Origin: Lachnospiraceae bacterium
GTDB taxonomy: Bacteria > Bacillota > Clostridia > Lachnospirales > Lachnospiraceae
Length of the DNA: 44,634 nt
Assembly: GCA_022769625.1 (NCBI GenBank)
Contig: JALEJP010000070.1
Coordinates: forward strand, 1 to 44,634
Direction of reading: 5' to 3'
Positions 25,189 to 33,086 of this stretch are shown here, piece by piece. The notes beneath the pieces are model-generated. The model was not told where the DNA came from. It saw nothing but the letters and a program-made list of their open reading frames with translations, and ran no database searches. The translations under genes and the position numbers were made by a program. Position 1 is the stretch's first letter; every line of letters starts with the position of its first letter.

Positions 25189-26598
25189 ATGGAAAACAGA
25201 GAACGTTATAAGCGGCTGATTATGTTTCTGGCATCCGCTTTTATTTTGGCAGTGCAGACAGGTGTGTTTGCGTATGTATGGTTTAAAGATTATGCATTTT
25301 CAGGGGCGATTGGTGAATCCTTCTGGAACCGCGGAAATTATGTGGTAATTGCACAGTATGCACTGATGTTGTATTTCTTCTATCGTATTTACGGTGGCTT
25401 TAAAGTAGGTTATCTGCGCATTTTTGATGTGTTGTATTCCCAGATCTTGTCTGTGTTGTGCGTAAACGCGATTACCTATCTGCAGCTGGCTCTGATCGGA
25501 CGTTGGAAATTCACCAGATATGTAGAACCGATTTTAAAAATGACTCTGGTGGATATGGTGATTGTGGTTACATGGGTGATCTTTATGCGATGGATTTACG
25601 CAAAGATTTATCCACCACGACAAATGTTGCTGGTATATGGCGATTACAGTCCGGATGATTTGATTCAGAAGATTTCCAGCCGTGAGGATAAGTATAATAT
25701 CTGTGAGAAGATTCACGTCAGTGAAGGACTAGAGGCAATCAAGGAGAGGATCGATCATTATCATGCTGTTGTACTGGGGGATATTCCGGCTTCACCAAGA
25801 AATATTTTGCTGAAGTATTGTTTTGAACAGGATATTCGTTGTTATAGTATTCCCAAGATTTCAGATATTATGATTATGAGTGCAGATAACATTCATCTGT
25901 TTGATACCTCACTGCTTCTTTTCAGACACAGAGGTCTTACGGCAGAGCAGCAGTTTTTGAAACGGGCATTTGATATTGTAACCTCACTGATCGGCATTGT
26001 GATTGCTTCTCCTGTGATGCTGGTTATTGCAGCTCTGATCAAACTCTATGATGGCGGTCCGGTATTCTACCGACAGGAGCGTCTCACAAAGGGGAAAAAG
26101 GTTTTTTATGTGCTGAAATTTCGGAGCATGCGTGTGGACTCGGAAAAAGAGGGTGCACGTCTGGCTATGAAGCATGATGACAGAGTGACGCCAATTGGTC
26201 GGGTGCTGAGAAATATTCACTTCGATGAGCTGCCGCAGCTTTTTAATATCCTGAAGGGCGATATGTCCATGGTTGGTCCAAGACCGGAACGTCCGGAGAT
26301 TGCGGAGGAGTATAAGAAAGCAATACCTGAATTTGACTATCGGTTAAAAGTGAAGGCAGGACTGACCGGCTTTGCCCAGGTATACGGCAAGTATAATACA
26401 ACGCCCTATGATAAGCTGAAGCTGGACTTGACTTATATTGAAAATTATAGCTTTGTTCTGGATCTGAAGCTGATGTTTCTGACTTTTAAGATTTTGTTCC
26501 AGAAGGAAAACACGGAGGGTGTGGAAAAATGGCAGGTAACTGCAGCCACGAAGGAGAATCTGGAGCATATAAAAGAGGAGAAGGACGGGAGAAAATAG
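25189..26598 (+). CDS. Polyprenyl-phosphate sugar-phosphate transferase (initiating enzyme)
   Basis: This enzyme puts the first sugar phosphate on undecaprenyl phosphate, starting lipid-linked polymer synthesis at the membrane. The 469-residue protein has four N-terminal helices (about 9-135), a Rossmann-like middle region, a re-entrant membrane helix (about 260-286) and the bacterial sugar transferase domain. Visible motifs are KFRSMRVDSE (310-319), the catalytic Asp-Glu dyad D346-E347 in DELPQLFNILKGDMS, and VGPRPERPE. This is the polytopic WbaP/CpsE-type architecture; the sugar cannot be told from sequence. It opens a co-directional run of genes through 38823, which marks the locus as a lipid-linked glycopolymer pathway not started by TagO. 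Confidence 0.9.
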   Translation: MENRERYKRLIMFLASAFILAVQTGVFAYVWFKDYAFSGAIGESFWNRGNYVVIAQYALMLYFFYRIYGGFKVGYLRIFDVLYSQILSVLCVNAITYLQLALIGRWKFTRYVEPILKMTLVDMVIVVTWVIFMRWIYAKIYPPRQMLLVYGDYSPDDLIQKISSREDKYNICEKIHVSEGLEAIKERIDHYHAVVLGDIPASPRNILLKYCFEQDIRCYSIPKISDIMIMSADNIHLFDTSLLLFRHRGLTAEQQFLKRAFDIVTSLIGIVIASPVMLVIAALIKLYDGGPVFYRQERLTKGKKVFYVLKFRSMRVDSEKEGARLAMKHDDRVTPIGRVLRNIHFDELPQLFNILKGDMSMVGPRPERPEIAEEYKKAIPEFDYRLKVKAGLTGFAQVYGKYNTTPYDKLKLDLTYIENYSFVLDLKLMFLTFKILFQKENTEGVEKWQVTAATKENLEHIKEEKDGRK

Positions 26599-26640
26599 GA
26601 TCGCAGTGTCTGTATACCTGTCAAAACGTGGGAGAATTCT

Positions 26641-27444
26641 ATGAAGGATAAGCAGGAAAAAAATAATACGGAGCCACTGGTATCCGTAATTATACCGGCA
26701 TATAACTGTGCAGGGATGATTTCGAGAGCGATTGATTCCGCACTGATTCAGAAGGTTCCACTGGAAATCATTGTGATTGATGATGGTTCCAGGGATGATC
26801 TGGATCGGGTGATGGAGGCGTATCGGGATAACCCTGCGCTTTCGTATGTAAAGAATGAAAAGAATATGGGGGCATCCGGGAGCCGAAACAGGGGTGTTGC
26901 CATGGCAAAAGGATCCTATGTGGCATTTTTGGACGCGGATGATTACTGGGCTGAGGGAAAACTGAAAAAACAACTGGAGGTCATGGAGCGGGAACAGGTC
27001 GTACTGAGTTGTACGGCAAGGGAATTGATGACACCGGACGGGAAGCTGACCGGGCGCGTCATTCCGGTAAAAGAGGAGATCTGTTATCGGGATCTGCTTC
27101 ATCATAACAGCATAAACTGTTCCTCCGTAGTACTTCGCACAGAAGTGGCAAAAGAATTTCCCATGTGTCATGATGACAGCCACGAGGATTATATTACATG
27201 GCTTAAGATACTGCAAAAATATAAAAAGGCTTGTGGTATCGCACAACCTCTGTTAAAATATAGATTAAGCAATCAGGGAAAATCAGGAAATAAACTGAAG
27301 TCTGCGAAGATGACATTTCGTGTTTATCGTTATCTGGGCTTTGGGATTCTGAGATCCTGCTATTATTTTGTGCTATATGCGTTCCACGGAGTGTGGAAAT
27401 ATTATGGACTGACCGGAGGAAAGAACGGAAAGGAGTGCCAATGA
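26641..27444 (+). CDS. Family 2 glycosyltransferase
   Basis: This 267-residue GT-A fold enzyme has the family start VSVIIPAYNCAGMISRAIDSAL, a nucleotide-binding DDGS, the GASGSRNRGVAMAKG block and the metal-binding motif FLDADDYW near residue 97-105. A short C-terminal region with KLLKYRLS-like sequence and a hydrophobic segment may attach it to the membrane. The substrate cannot be assigned; it probably adds a sugar to the lipid-linked acceptor. GGGAG precedes the ATG. Its stop overlaps the next start (ATGA), so the two are translationally coupled. Confidence 0.9.
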   Translation: MKDKQEKNNTEPLVSVIIPAYNCAGMISRAIDSALIQKVPLEIIVIDDGSRDDLDRVMEAYRDNPALSYVKNEKNMGASGSRNRGVAMAKGSYVAFLDADDYWAEGKLKKQLEVMEREQVVLSCTARELMTPDGKLTGRVIPVKEEICYRDLLHHNSINCSSVVLRTEVAKEFPMCHDDSHEDYITWLKILQKYKKACGIAQPLLKYRLSNQGKSGNKLKSAKMTFRVYRYLGFGILRSCYYFVLYAFHGVWKYYGLTGGKNGKECQ

Positions 27445-28610
27445 AAAGCTTTATGAAATATCTTTTTTCGCTCTGCATGCGGGTAGTACTGCTTCCTTTT
27501 CATCTTTTTCCGGTGAAACAGGACAGACTGGTGTTCAGCGGGCTGACCGGTGGAAAAGGATATGAGTATTCCTGTAACCCACGATATTTGAGTGATTTTA
27601 TACAGGAGTATGCGCCGGGGAAATTTGAGATTTTCTGGATGGTCAGTGATCCCAAACGTTATGCAGAGCATGAAAGGGAAAAGCTTCATTTCGTAAAACA
27701 TTTTGGAATACGATGCTTTTACTGTCTGCTGACGGCAAAAGTAATCGTAACAAATGGTTCCTACGCACCCTGGTTTCCATTTCGGAAACAACAATATTTG
27801 ATCAATACCTGGCATGGGGGCGGAGCATATAAGAAAATTGAAAACGATAAGCCGGATGCCAACTGGGCAACCAGAAAGCGTGCGGAATTTTGTGCGAATA
27901 ATATCAGTTTGTTTGTGTCGAGCTGTCAGATGGCGGATGAAAAGTTGTTTCGCCATGCTTTTTTGTATAAGGGAGAGATTTTGGCCTGCGGCACACCGCG
28001 CAATGACAGTCTGGTTCTTGGACGGACCAGGACTTTGACGGAAAAAGTCCGAAGAAAATGCAGGATTGAGAAAGATGCCAGAATTCTGCTTTATGCGCCG
28101 ACTTATCGTCCGGGCAGTGAGAATGCGTTGCCGGATTTTGACAGACTGAGAAAAATACTTGAAAAAAACGGGGAAAAGTGGTATGTATTATACCGCGCAC
28201 ACCGTTACAGCGAAGACGAGGCAGCAGCATGGACGAGGCCAATGTTTCGGGATGTGACGAAGTATGAAGATATGCAGGAGCTTCTGTGTGCGGCAGATAT
28301 GCTGATTACGGATTATTCTTCCTGTATCTGGGATTATTCCTTTTTATATCGTCCGTGTTTCCTGTATACACCGGATCTGGAAGAGTATTTGGCAAAAACA
28401 GGATTTTATGTGGATATTCACCAATGGCCATTTCCAATCTGCCAGGATATGCCTGCTCTGGAACAGGCAATTCTGACCTATGATCAGGATGCAAACAGAA
28501 AAGCAATTGACAAACATCATATGCAGATGGGGAATTATGAAAGCGGCCATGCCTGTGAAGCAGTCTGTGAGAGAATCGTCCAGATCTGCAATGTTTCAAG
28601 TGGCACATGA
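27441..28610 (+). CDS. CDP-glycerol/CDP-ribitol phosphotransferase family (TagB-like)
   Basis: Members move glycerol- or ribitol-phosphate from a CDP donor onto lipid-linked teichoic acid precursors at the inner membrane face. The protein is 389 residues, close to TagB-type primases. It has a basic-hydrophobic N-terminus and the catalytic-region motifs INTWHGGGAYKKI, LYAPTYRPGS, VLYRAHRYSE and DMLITDYSSCIWDYSFLYRP, as expected for the GT-B fold family. It differs clearly from the two TarL-like paralogues downstream, which fits a primase or first-unit role. The ATG lies behind AAAGGAG and overlaps the previous stop. Confidence 0.9.
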   Translation: MKSFMKYLFSLCMRVVLLPFHLFPVKQDRLVFSGLTGGKGYEYSCNPRYLSDFIQEYAPGKFEIFWMVSDPKRYAEHEREKLHFVKHFGIRCFYCLLTAKVIVTNGSYAPWFPFRKQQYLINTWHGGGAYKKIENDKPDANWATRKRAEFCANNISLFVSSCQMADEKLFRHAFLYKGEILACGTPRNDSLVLGRTRTLTEKVRRKCRIEKDARILLYAPTYRPGSENALPDFDRLRKILEKNGEKWYVLYRAHRYSEDEAAAWTRPMFRDVTKYEDMQELLCAADMLITDYSSCIWDYSFLYRPCFLYTPDLEEYLAKTGFYVDIHQWPFPICQDMPALEQAILTYDQDANRKAIDKHHMQMGNYESGHACEAVCERIVQICNVSSGT

Positions 28611-28641
28611 AGAGAAAGTATATGTGAGGAGAACTGAAAGA

Positions 28642-29430
28642 ATGAAGCGATTTCTAAATGACACAAAAAAGTATTACAAGTATGCTGTCTATTCTGCAAA
28701 ATCAAAACTGCAGTCTGAAGTGGCAAGTTCTTACCTGAACTGGCTGTGGTGGGTACTCGATCCGATTTGTTTTATGATGATTTATACAGTGATTTTTGGT
28801 GTAGTGTTTAATGCCAAAGAACAATATTTTCCGATTTTTATCTTTATCGGTCTGACAATGTGGGATTTTTTCAATAAAACACTTGTGCAGAGTGTTAAGA
28901 TTGTAAAGACAAACAAGTCAATCGTAGCAAAAGTATATCTGCCCAAATATATTCTTGTCATGGTCCGGATGTTTGTGAATGGATTCAAAATGTTGATTTC
29001 TTTTGGAATTGTTCTGATCATGATGGTGATCTACCGGGTTCCGGTCAGCCTGAATGTCCTTTACATGATTCCGATACTGCTTACGTTGTTTTTGGTTACA
29101 TTCGGATGCAGTACGATCGTGCTACATTTTGGTGTATTCGTACAGGATCTGTCTAATGTGATTAACATTGCCATGCGCCTGCTGTTTTATATGACTGGTA
29201 TATTTTATAATGTTGAGACGCGTCTTGCGGATTATGCACCGTGGAATAAAATATTGCTTCGTTGTAATCCTATGGCGTTGCTGCTGACTTCGGCAAGACA
29301 ATGTATGATTTATGATATGACACCGGCAAGGAAATTTCTGCTGCTTTGGTTTTTCATCGGAATTATTCTGTCGGCGATTGGAGTTAAGATTATCTATAAA
29401 TACGAGAACAGCTATGTGAAGGTGATATAA
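28642..29430 (+). CDS. ABC-2 polysaccharide/teichoic acid exporter, permease (TagG/Wzm-like)
   Basis: This is the membrane half of an exporter that flips the finished lipid-linked polymer to the outside. The 262-residue protein has six membrane helices and the ABC-2 family start, an amphipathic N-terminus then SYLNWLWWVLDPICFMMIYTVIFG, with the central block VKTNKSIVAKVYLPKYILV typical of TagG/RfbA permeases. The frame is open far upstream into the previous gene, but ATG 28642 with AGGAG ten bases before it gives the normal length. Its stop overlaps the start of the ATPase gene (TAATG). Confidence 0.92.
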   Translation: MKRFLNDTKKYYKYAVYSAKSKLQSEVASSYLNWLWWVLDPICFMMIYTVIFGVVFNAKEQYFPIFIFIGLTMWDFFNKTLVQSVKIVKTNKSIVAKVYLPKYILVMVRMFVNGFKMLISFGIVLIMMVIYRVPVSLNVLYMIPILLTLFLVTFGCSTIVLHFGVFVQDLSNVINIAMRLLFYMTGIFYNVETRLADYAPWNKILLRCNPMALLLTSARQCMIYDMTPARKFLLLWFFIGIILSAIGVKIIYKYENSYVKVI

Positions 29431-30161
29431 TGGAACGGGAAATTGCAATCGAAGTAAAGAATTTATATATCAGTTACCGCAACCTGCAGAAATTCTCAAT
29501 CAAACAGAGTCTTCTGCACATGAAGAAACTGCAGGCAGATATTTTTGAAGCAGTGAAGGATGTCTCCTTTGAAGTGGAAAAAGGAGAGATTCTTGGTATC
29601 ATAGGAAAAAACGGAAGCGGAAAGTCCACGATGCTTAAGGCACTGGCCGGTATTTTTTCCGCGGATTCCGGAACGATAGATTTAAAGGGACATACGGTGT
29701 CGTTGCTGTCCATTGGTGTTGGTTTTGAACGGGAAATGAGCGGAAGGGAGAATATTATCCTTTCCGGTATGCTGCTTGGATTTTCAGAAGAGTTTATCCG
29801 TTCCAAAATGGATGAAATTATTGAGTTTGCCGGTCTTGGCAAATTTATTGATATGCCGGTACGTACTTATTCAAGCGGTATGTACTCCAAGCTGGCTTTT
29901 TCAATCACAGCTGTTCTGGAAACAGATATTATGCTGATCGACGAAGTCCTGAGTGTAGGTGATGAGAAATTTAAGAAAAAAAGTTATGCAAAGATGAAAA
30001 GTCTGATTTCCAACAGGGAGAGGACGGTTGTGATCGTGTCACACAGTCTGGAAACACTGGAAGATCTTTGCGATAAGATTTTGTGGATGCACGAAGGCAG
30101 GCTGGTAGAAATAGGTGCGCCGGATGAAGTGCTTCCACGTTATCTTGAATTTATGAAATAG
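29430..30161 (+). CDS. ABC exporter ATPase (TagH/Wzt-like)
   Basis: This is the nucleotide-binding partner of the preceding permease. The 243-residue protein has an N-terminal strand typical of polysaccharide exporters (VKNLYISYRN with a KSLLHMKKL-type insertion before the first domain). Walker A is GKNGSGKSTML, the signature region is RTYSSGMYSKLAFSI, and Walker B with its glutamate is IMLIDEVLSVGD, followed by the H-loop IVSHS. It lacks the C-terminal carbohydrate-binding domain of long Wzt proteins and the extra domain of B. subtilis TagH, so export is probably not tied to a modified polymer end. Confidence 0.93.
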   Translation: MEREIAIEVKNLYISYRNLQKFSIKQSLLHMKKLQADIFEAVKDVSFEVEKGEILGIIGKNGSGKSTMLKALAGIFSADSGTIDLKGHTVSLLSIGVGFEREMSGRENIILSGMLLGFSEEFIRSKMDEIIEFAGLGKFIDMPVRTYSSGMYSKLAFSITAVLETDIMLIDEVLSVGDEKFKKKSYAKMKSLISNRERTVVIVSHSLETLEDLCDKILWMHEGRLVEIGAPDEVLPRYLEFMK

Positions 30162-30173
30162 GAGGGTTTTAAC

Positions 30174-30899
30174 GTGGAGAAGACGAATGTTTTTGGCGTG
30201 GTGCTTGCCGGCGGCAAAGGCACCCGCATGGGAAATGTGGAGAAACCGAAACAGTTCATGGAGGTGGGCGGTAAACCGATCATTATTCATACGATAGAGA
30301 AATTCGTGGTGAATCCTCAGTTTGAGCGTGTGATCGTGCTCTCACCGAAGCAATGGATTACTTATACTCAGGATATTATCCGGAAATATGTCACAGTCCG
30401 TGACAAAATAGATGTGATCGAGGGCGGTGCAACCCGCAATGATACCATTATGAATGCGGTCAGCCATATTGAAAAGAAATATGGGCTGGATGAGGAAACG
30501 ATCATCGTCACGCATGATTCGGTACGTCCGTTTGTGACACACCGAATTCTGGAAGATAATATTCGTTATGCGAAAAAGTATGGTGCATGTGATACGGTGA
30601 TTCCGGCAACCGATACGATCGTTGAAAGTCAGGATAACAAGCTGATCACAAACATCCCGGATCGTTCCCAAATGTATCAGGGACAGACACCCCAGAGCTT
30701 TCGGGCAAAGCGTCTCAGAGAAGTTTTTGAGGAGCTTACAGAGGAGGAAAAGACAATTCTCACCGATGCATGCAAGATTTTGGTACTGAAGGGAGATCAG
30801 GTGCATCTGGTGAATGGAGAAGTATTCAACATTAAGATTACGTATCCGTATGATCTGCGTGTGGCAGAGTCACTTTTGGGAGGAAATAGTGTATGCTGA
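30174..30899 (+). CDS. tarI: Ribitol-5-phosphate cytidylyltransferase (TarI-like)
   Basis: TarI makes CDP-ribitol from CTP and ribitol 5-phosphate. The 241-residue protein belongs to the IspD/TarI family: VVLAGGKGTRMGNVEKPKQF at the N-terminus, EGGATRNDTI, THDSVRPFV, QTPQSFRAKRL and the C-terminal NIKITYPYDLRVAE block. IspD has the same fold, but the directly following reductase gene (TarJ-like), overlapping by seven bases, makes TarI far more likely. The GTG start follows AGGAGGG at good spacing. CDP-ribitol would feed the polyol phosphotransferases in this operon. Confidence 0.9.
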   Translation: MEKTNVFGVVLAGGKGTRMGNVEKPKQFMEVGGKPIIIHTIEKFVVNPQFERVIVLSPKQWITYTQDIIRKYVTVRDKIDVIEGGATRNDTIMNAVSHIEKKYGLDEETIIVTHDSVRPFVTHRILEDNIRYAKKYGACDTVIPATDTIVESQDNKLITNIPDRSQMYQGQTPQSFRAKRLREVFEELTEEEKTILTDACKILVLKGDQVHLVNGEVFNIKITYPYDLRVAESLLGGNSVC

Positions 30900-31918
30900 A
30901 TACCATATATCAGTTAAAAAGTCCCAGGCAGTTTGAAATTGCATTTAAGGATATTGAGATTGACCAGCAGCAGGTGATCGTGCGTCCCACGCGCCTTTCC
31001 ATCTGCCATGCGGATCAGCGTTATTATCAGGGGGCAAGAGCCGAGGAGGTTCTTCGTCAGAAGCTTCCGATGGCATTGATTCACGAAGGAATCGGAAAAG
31101 TGGTCTATGATCCAACCGGAACCTTTGAAATTGGAACGGACGTTGTCATGATTCCAAACCGTCCGACACAGCAGGATGATTTGATTGCGGAAAACTATCT
31201 GCGTTCCAGCAAATTCTGTGCAAGCAGTATGGATGGATTTCTGCAGGAATATGTTCAGGCCCCACCGGATCGTTTTGTACGGCTTCCGGAAGGAATCAAT
31301 CCGACGGTGGCGGCTTTTACAGAGCTTGTGAGCGTAAGCTTTCATGCCATTCACCGTTTTCTGCGTTTTTCCCATGAGAGACGCGATGTGATTGGTGTGT
31401 GGGGTGATGGAAATCTGGGATATATTACATCACTGCTTCTGAAAAAAATGCTTCCTGAATCAAAAATATATATTTTTGGTGTAACGGAAAATAAGCTGTC
31501 AGATTTTACTTTTGCAGATGCTACGTATTGCGTCAATGATATTCCGGCAGATATGCAGATAGACCATGCGTTTGAATGTGTGGGTGGAGGTGCAGCTTCC
31601 AAAGCAATTAATCAGATTATTGATTACATCCGTCCGGAGGGGACCATCAGTATTTTGGGTGTCAGTGAAGATCTGTCTCCGATCAATACGCGCATGGTTC
31701 TGGAGAAAGGCCTGCATATATTTGGAAGCAGCCGAAGCGGCAGAAGTGATTTTGAAGGACTTCTGAAATTATATGAAGAGCATCCGGAAATTGTGTCCTA
31801 TCTGGAAAACATTATGGGTGCGGAAGTTGAAGTAAAGGATGTAAAGGATATTACCAGAGCATTTGAGATGGATATTCACAAATTGATGGGGAAAACGGTG
31901 ATGATCTGGAATGAATAA
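30893..31918 (+). CDS. tarJ: Ribulose-5-phosphate reductase (TarJ-like)
   Basis: TarJ reduces D-ribulose 5-phosphate to D-ribitol 5-phosphate with NADPH and works in complex with TarI. The 341-residue medium-chain dehydrogenase has N-terminal zinc-site residues (SICHADQRYYQG, and HEGIGKVV near residue 65). The Rossmann motif is diverged (GVWGDGNLGYITSLLLKK, near 167-184), and the FECVGGGAASKAINQIIDYI block follows. The sequence pattern and the tarI overlap match tarIJ pairs of ribitol teichoic acid producers. It overlaps the next gene by eight bases. Confidence 0.9.
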   Translation: MLNTIYQLKSPRQFEIAFKDIEIDQQQVIVRPTRLSICHADQRYYQGARAEEVLRQKLPMALIHEGIGKVVYDPTGTFEIGTDVVMIPNRPTQQDDLIAENYLRSSKFCASSMDGFLQEYVQAPPDRFVRLPEGINPTVAAFTELVSVSFHAIHRFLRFSHERRDVIGVWGDGNLGYITSLLLKKMLPESKIYIFGVTENKLSDFTFADATYCVNDIPADMQIDHAFECVGGGAASKAINQIIDYIRPEGTISILGVSEDLSPINTRMVLEKGLHIFGSSRSGRSDFEGLLKLYEEHPEIVSYLENIMGAEVEVKDVKDITRAFEMDIHKLMGKTVMIWNE

Positions 31919-33086
31919 GTGGATAAAAAGAGCTTATCTTTTTGTGACCTTAAAGCTTCTTTTCCCGTGGCAATACCGTAGATTTCGTAAGCTGCCTTTG
32001 AAAAAGGGGAAAGCAGTGTTTATTGAGGCAAATCTGACACAGCTTTCCGGCAGCTTACGTTTTTTATATGAAACTTTATGTGCGCGGTCAGAGATGCAGG
32101 TGGATGTACATTATCTTCAGGAATCAGGAAATAAGCTTTCATTTATTAAGAATGCATTTCGATGTCTGAAGGATATCGGGGATGCGCATTATATTTTTCT
32201 GTGTGAAGGATCACGGGTGATCAGCTGTATTGAACCGAGAAGAGAGACCGTCATTACGCAGCTGTGGCATGGATGCGGTGCTTTTAAGAAATTTGGATTC
32301 AGCACCTGTGAAGACCGGTTTGGCGGTACCAGGGAAGAGTATTTAAAATACAATTATTATGGAAACTATGATTATGTAACGGTCTCCAGTCCAGAGGTGG
32401 TCTGGGCGTATCGTGAAGCGATGAATCTGCCGGAGGATGACAGAAGCGTGGTTCCGGTAGGAATCAGCTGTACGGACGTACTGTTTGAGGAACGTTATCG
32501 GAAGGCTTCAAAAGAGAAGCTGAATCGTCTCTGCCCGGAAGCAAAAGGGAAAAAAGTGATGCTTTATGCACCAACCTTTCGCGGCAGTGTTGGAAACGCA
32601 GAAGCGCCGGAAGCATTGGATATTCCGCTGTTAAAGGAGAAGTTTGAAACGGATTGGGTGCTGCTTGTCAAACAGCATCCGGTGGTGAAAAACAGGCCGG
32701 AGATTCCGGAAGAAGCAAAAGGGTTTGCTTTTGATGTTTCAGACCAGTTTGTGATTGAAGAGCTGCTGTGTGTCAGTGATCTGTGTATTTCGGATTATTC
32801 GTCTCTGGTGTTTGAGTACTCTCTGTTTGAACGTCCGATGCTGTTTTTTGCATTTGATTTTGAAGAATATGGGGATTGGAGAGGATTTTATTATGATTAT
32901 CATGAACTGGCTCCTGGTCCGGTGATGCATACAACAGAGGAAATTGCGGATTATATTCTGCAGCTTCCAGGATGTTTTGATCGGGAAAAAGTGGCACGGT
33001 TCCGGGAAAAATTTATGAGCGCCTGCGACGGACATGCGACGGAGAGGCTGCTGGAGTTGATACGGAAGGAGAAAATACATGAGTAA
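31911..33086 (+). CDS. CDP-ribitol/glycerol phosphotransferase (TarL/TagF-like)
   Basis: This 391-residue enzyme probably adds ribitol-phosphate units to the growing polymer. Its motifs are VITQLWHGCGAFKKFGFS, VTVSSPEVVWAYREAM, LYAPTFRGS, LLVKQHPVVKNRPEI, LCISDYSSLVFEYSLFERP and a C-terminal MSACDGHATER, typical of the CDP-polyol phosphotransferase family (GT-B fold, catalytic His in the WHGCG block). An N-terminal hydrophobic-basic stretch may hold it at the membrane. It directly follows tarIJ and overlaps both neighbours by eight bases, so coupling is tight. The next gene starts with a close homologue, pointing to a tandem duplication. Confidence 0.88.
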   Translation: MNKWIKRAYLFVTLKLLFPWQYRRFRKLPLKKGKAVFIEANLTQLSGSLRFLYETLCARSEMQVDVHYLQESGNKLSFIKNAFRCLKDIGDAHYIFLCEGSRVISCIEPRRETVITQLWHGCGAFKKFGFSTCEDRFGGTREEYLKYNYYGNYDYVTVSSPEVVWAYREAMNLPEDDRSVVPVGISCTDVLFEERYRKASKEKLNRLCPEAKGKKVMLYAPTFRGSVGNAEAPEALDIPLLKEKFETDWVLLVKQHPVVKNRPEIPEEAKGFAFDVSDQFVIEELLCVSDLCISDYSSLVFEYSLFERPMLFFAFDFEEYGDWRGFYYDYHELAPGPVMHTTEEIADYILQLPGCFDREKVARFREKFMSACDGHATERLLELIRKEKIHE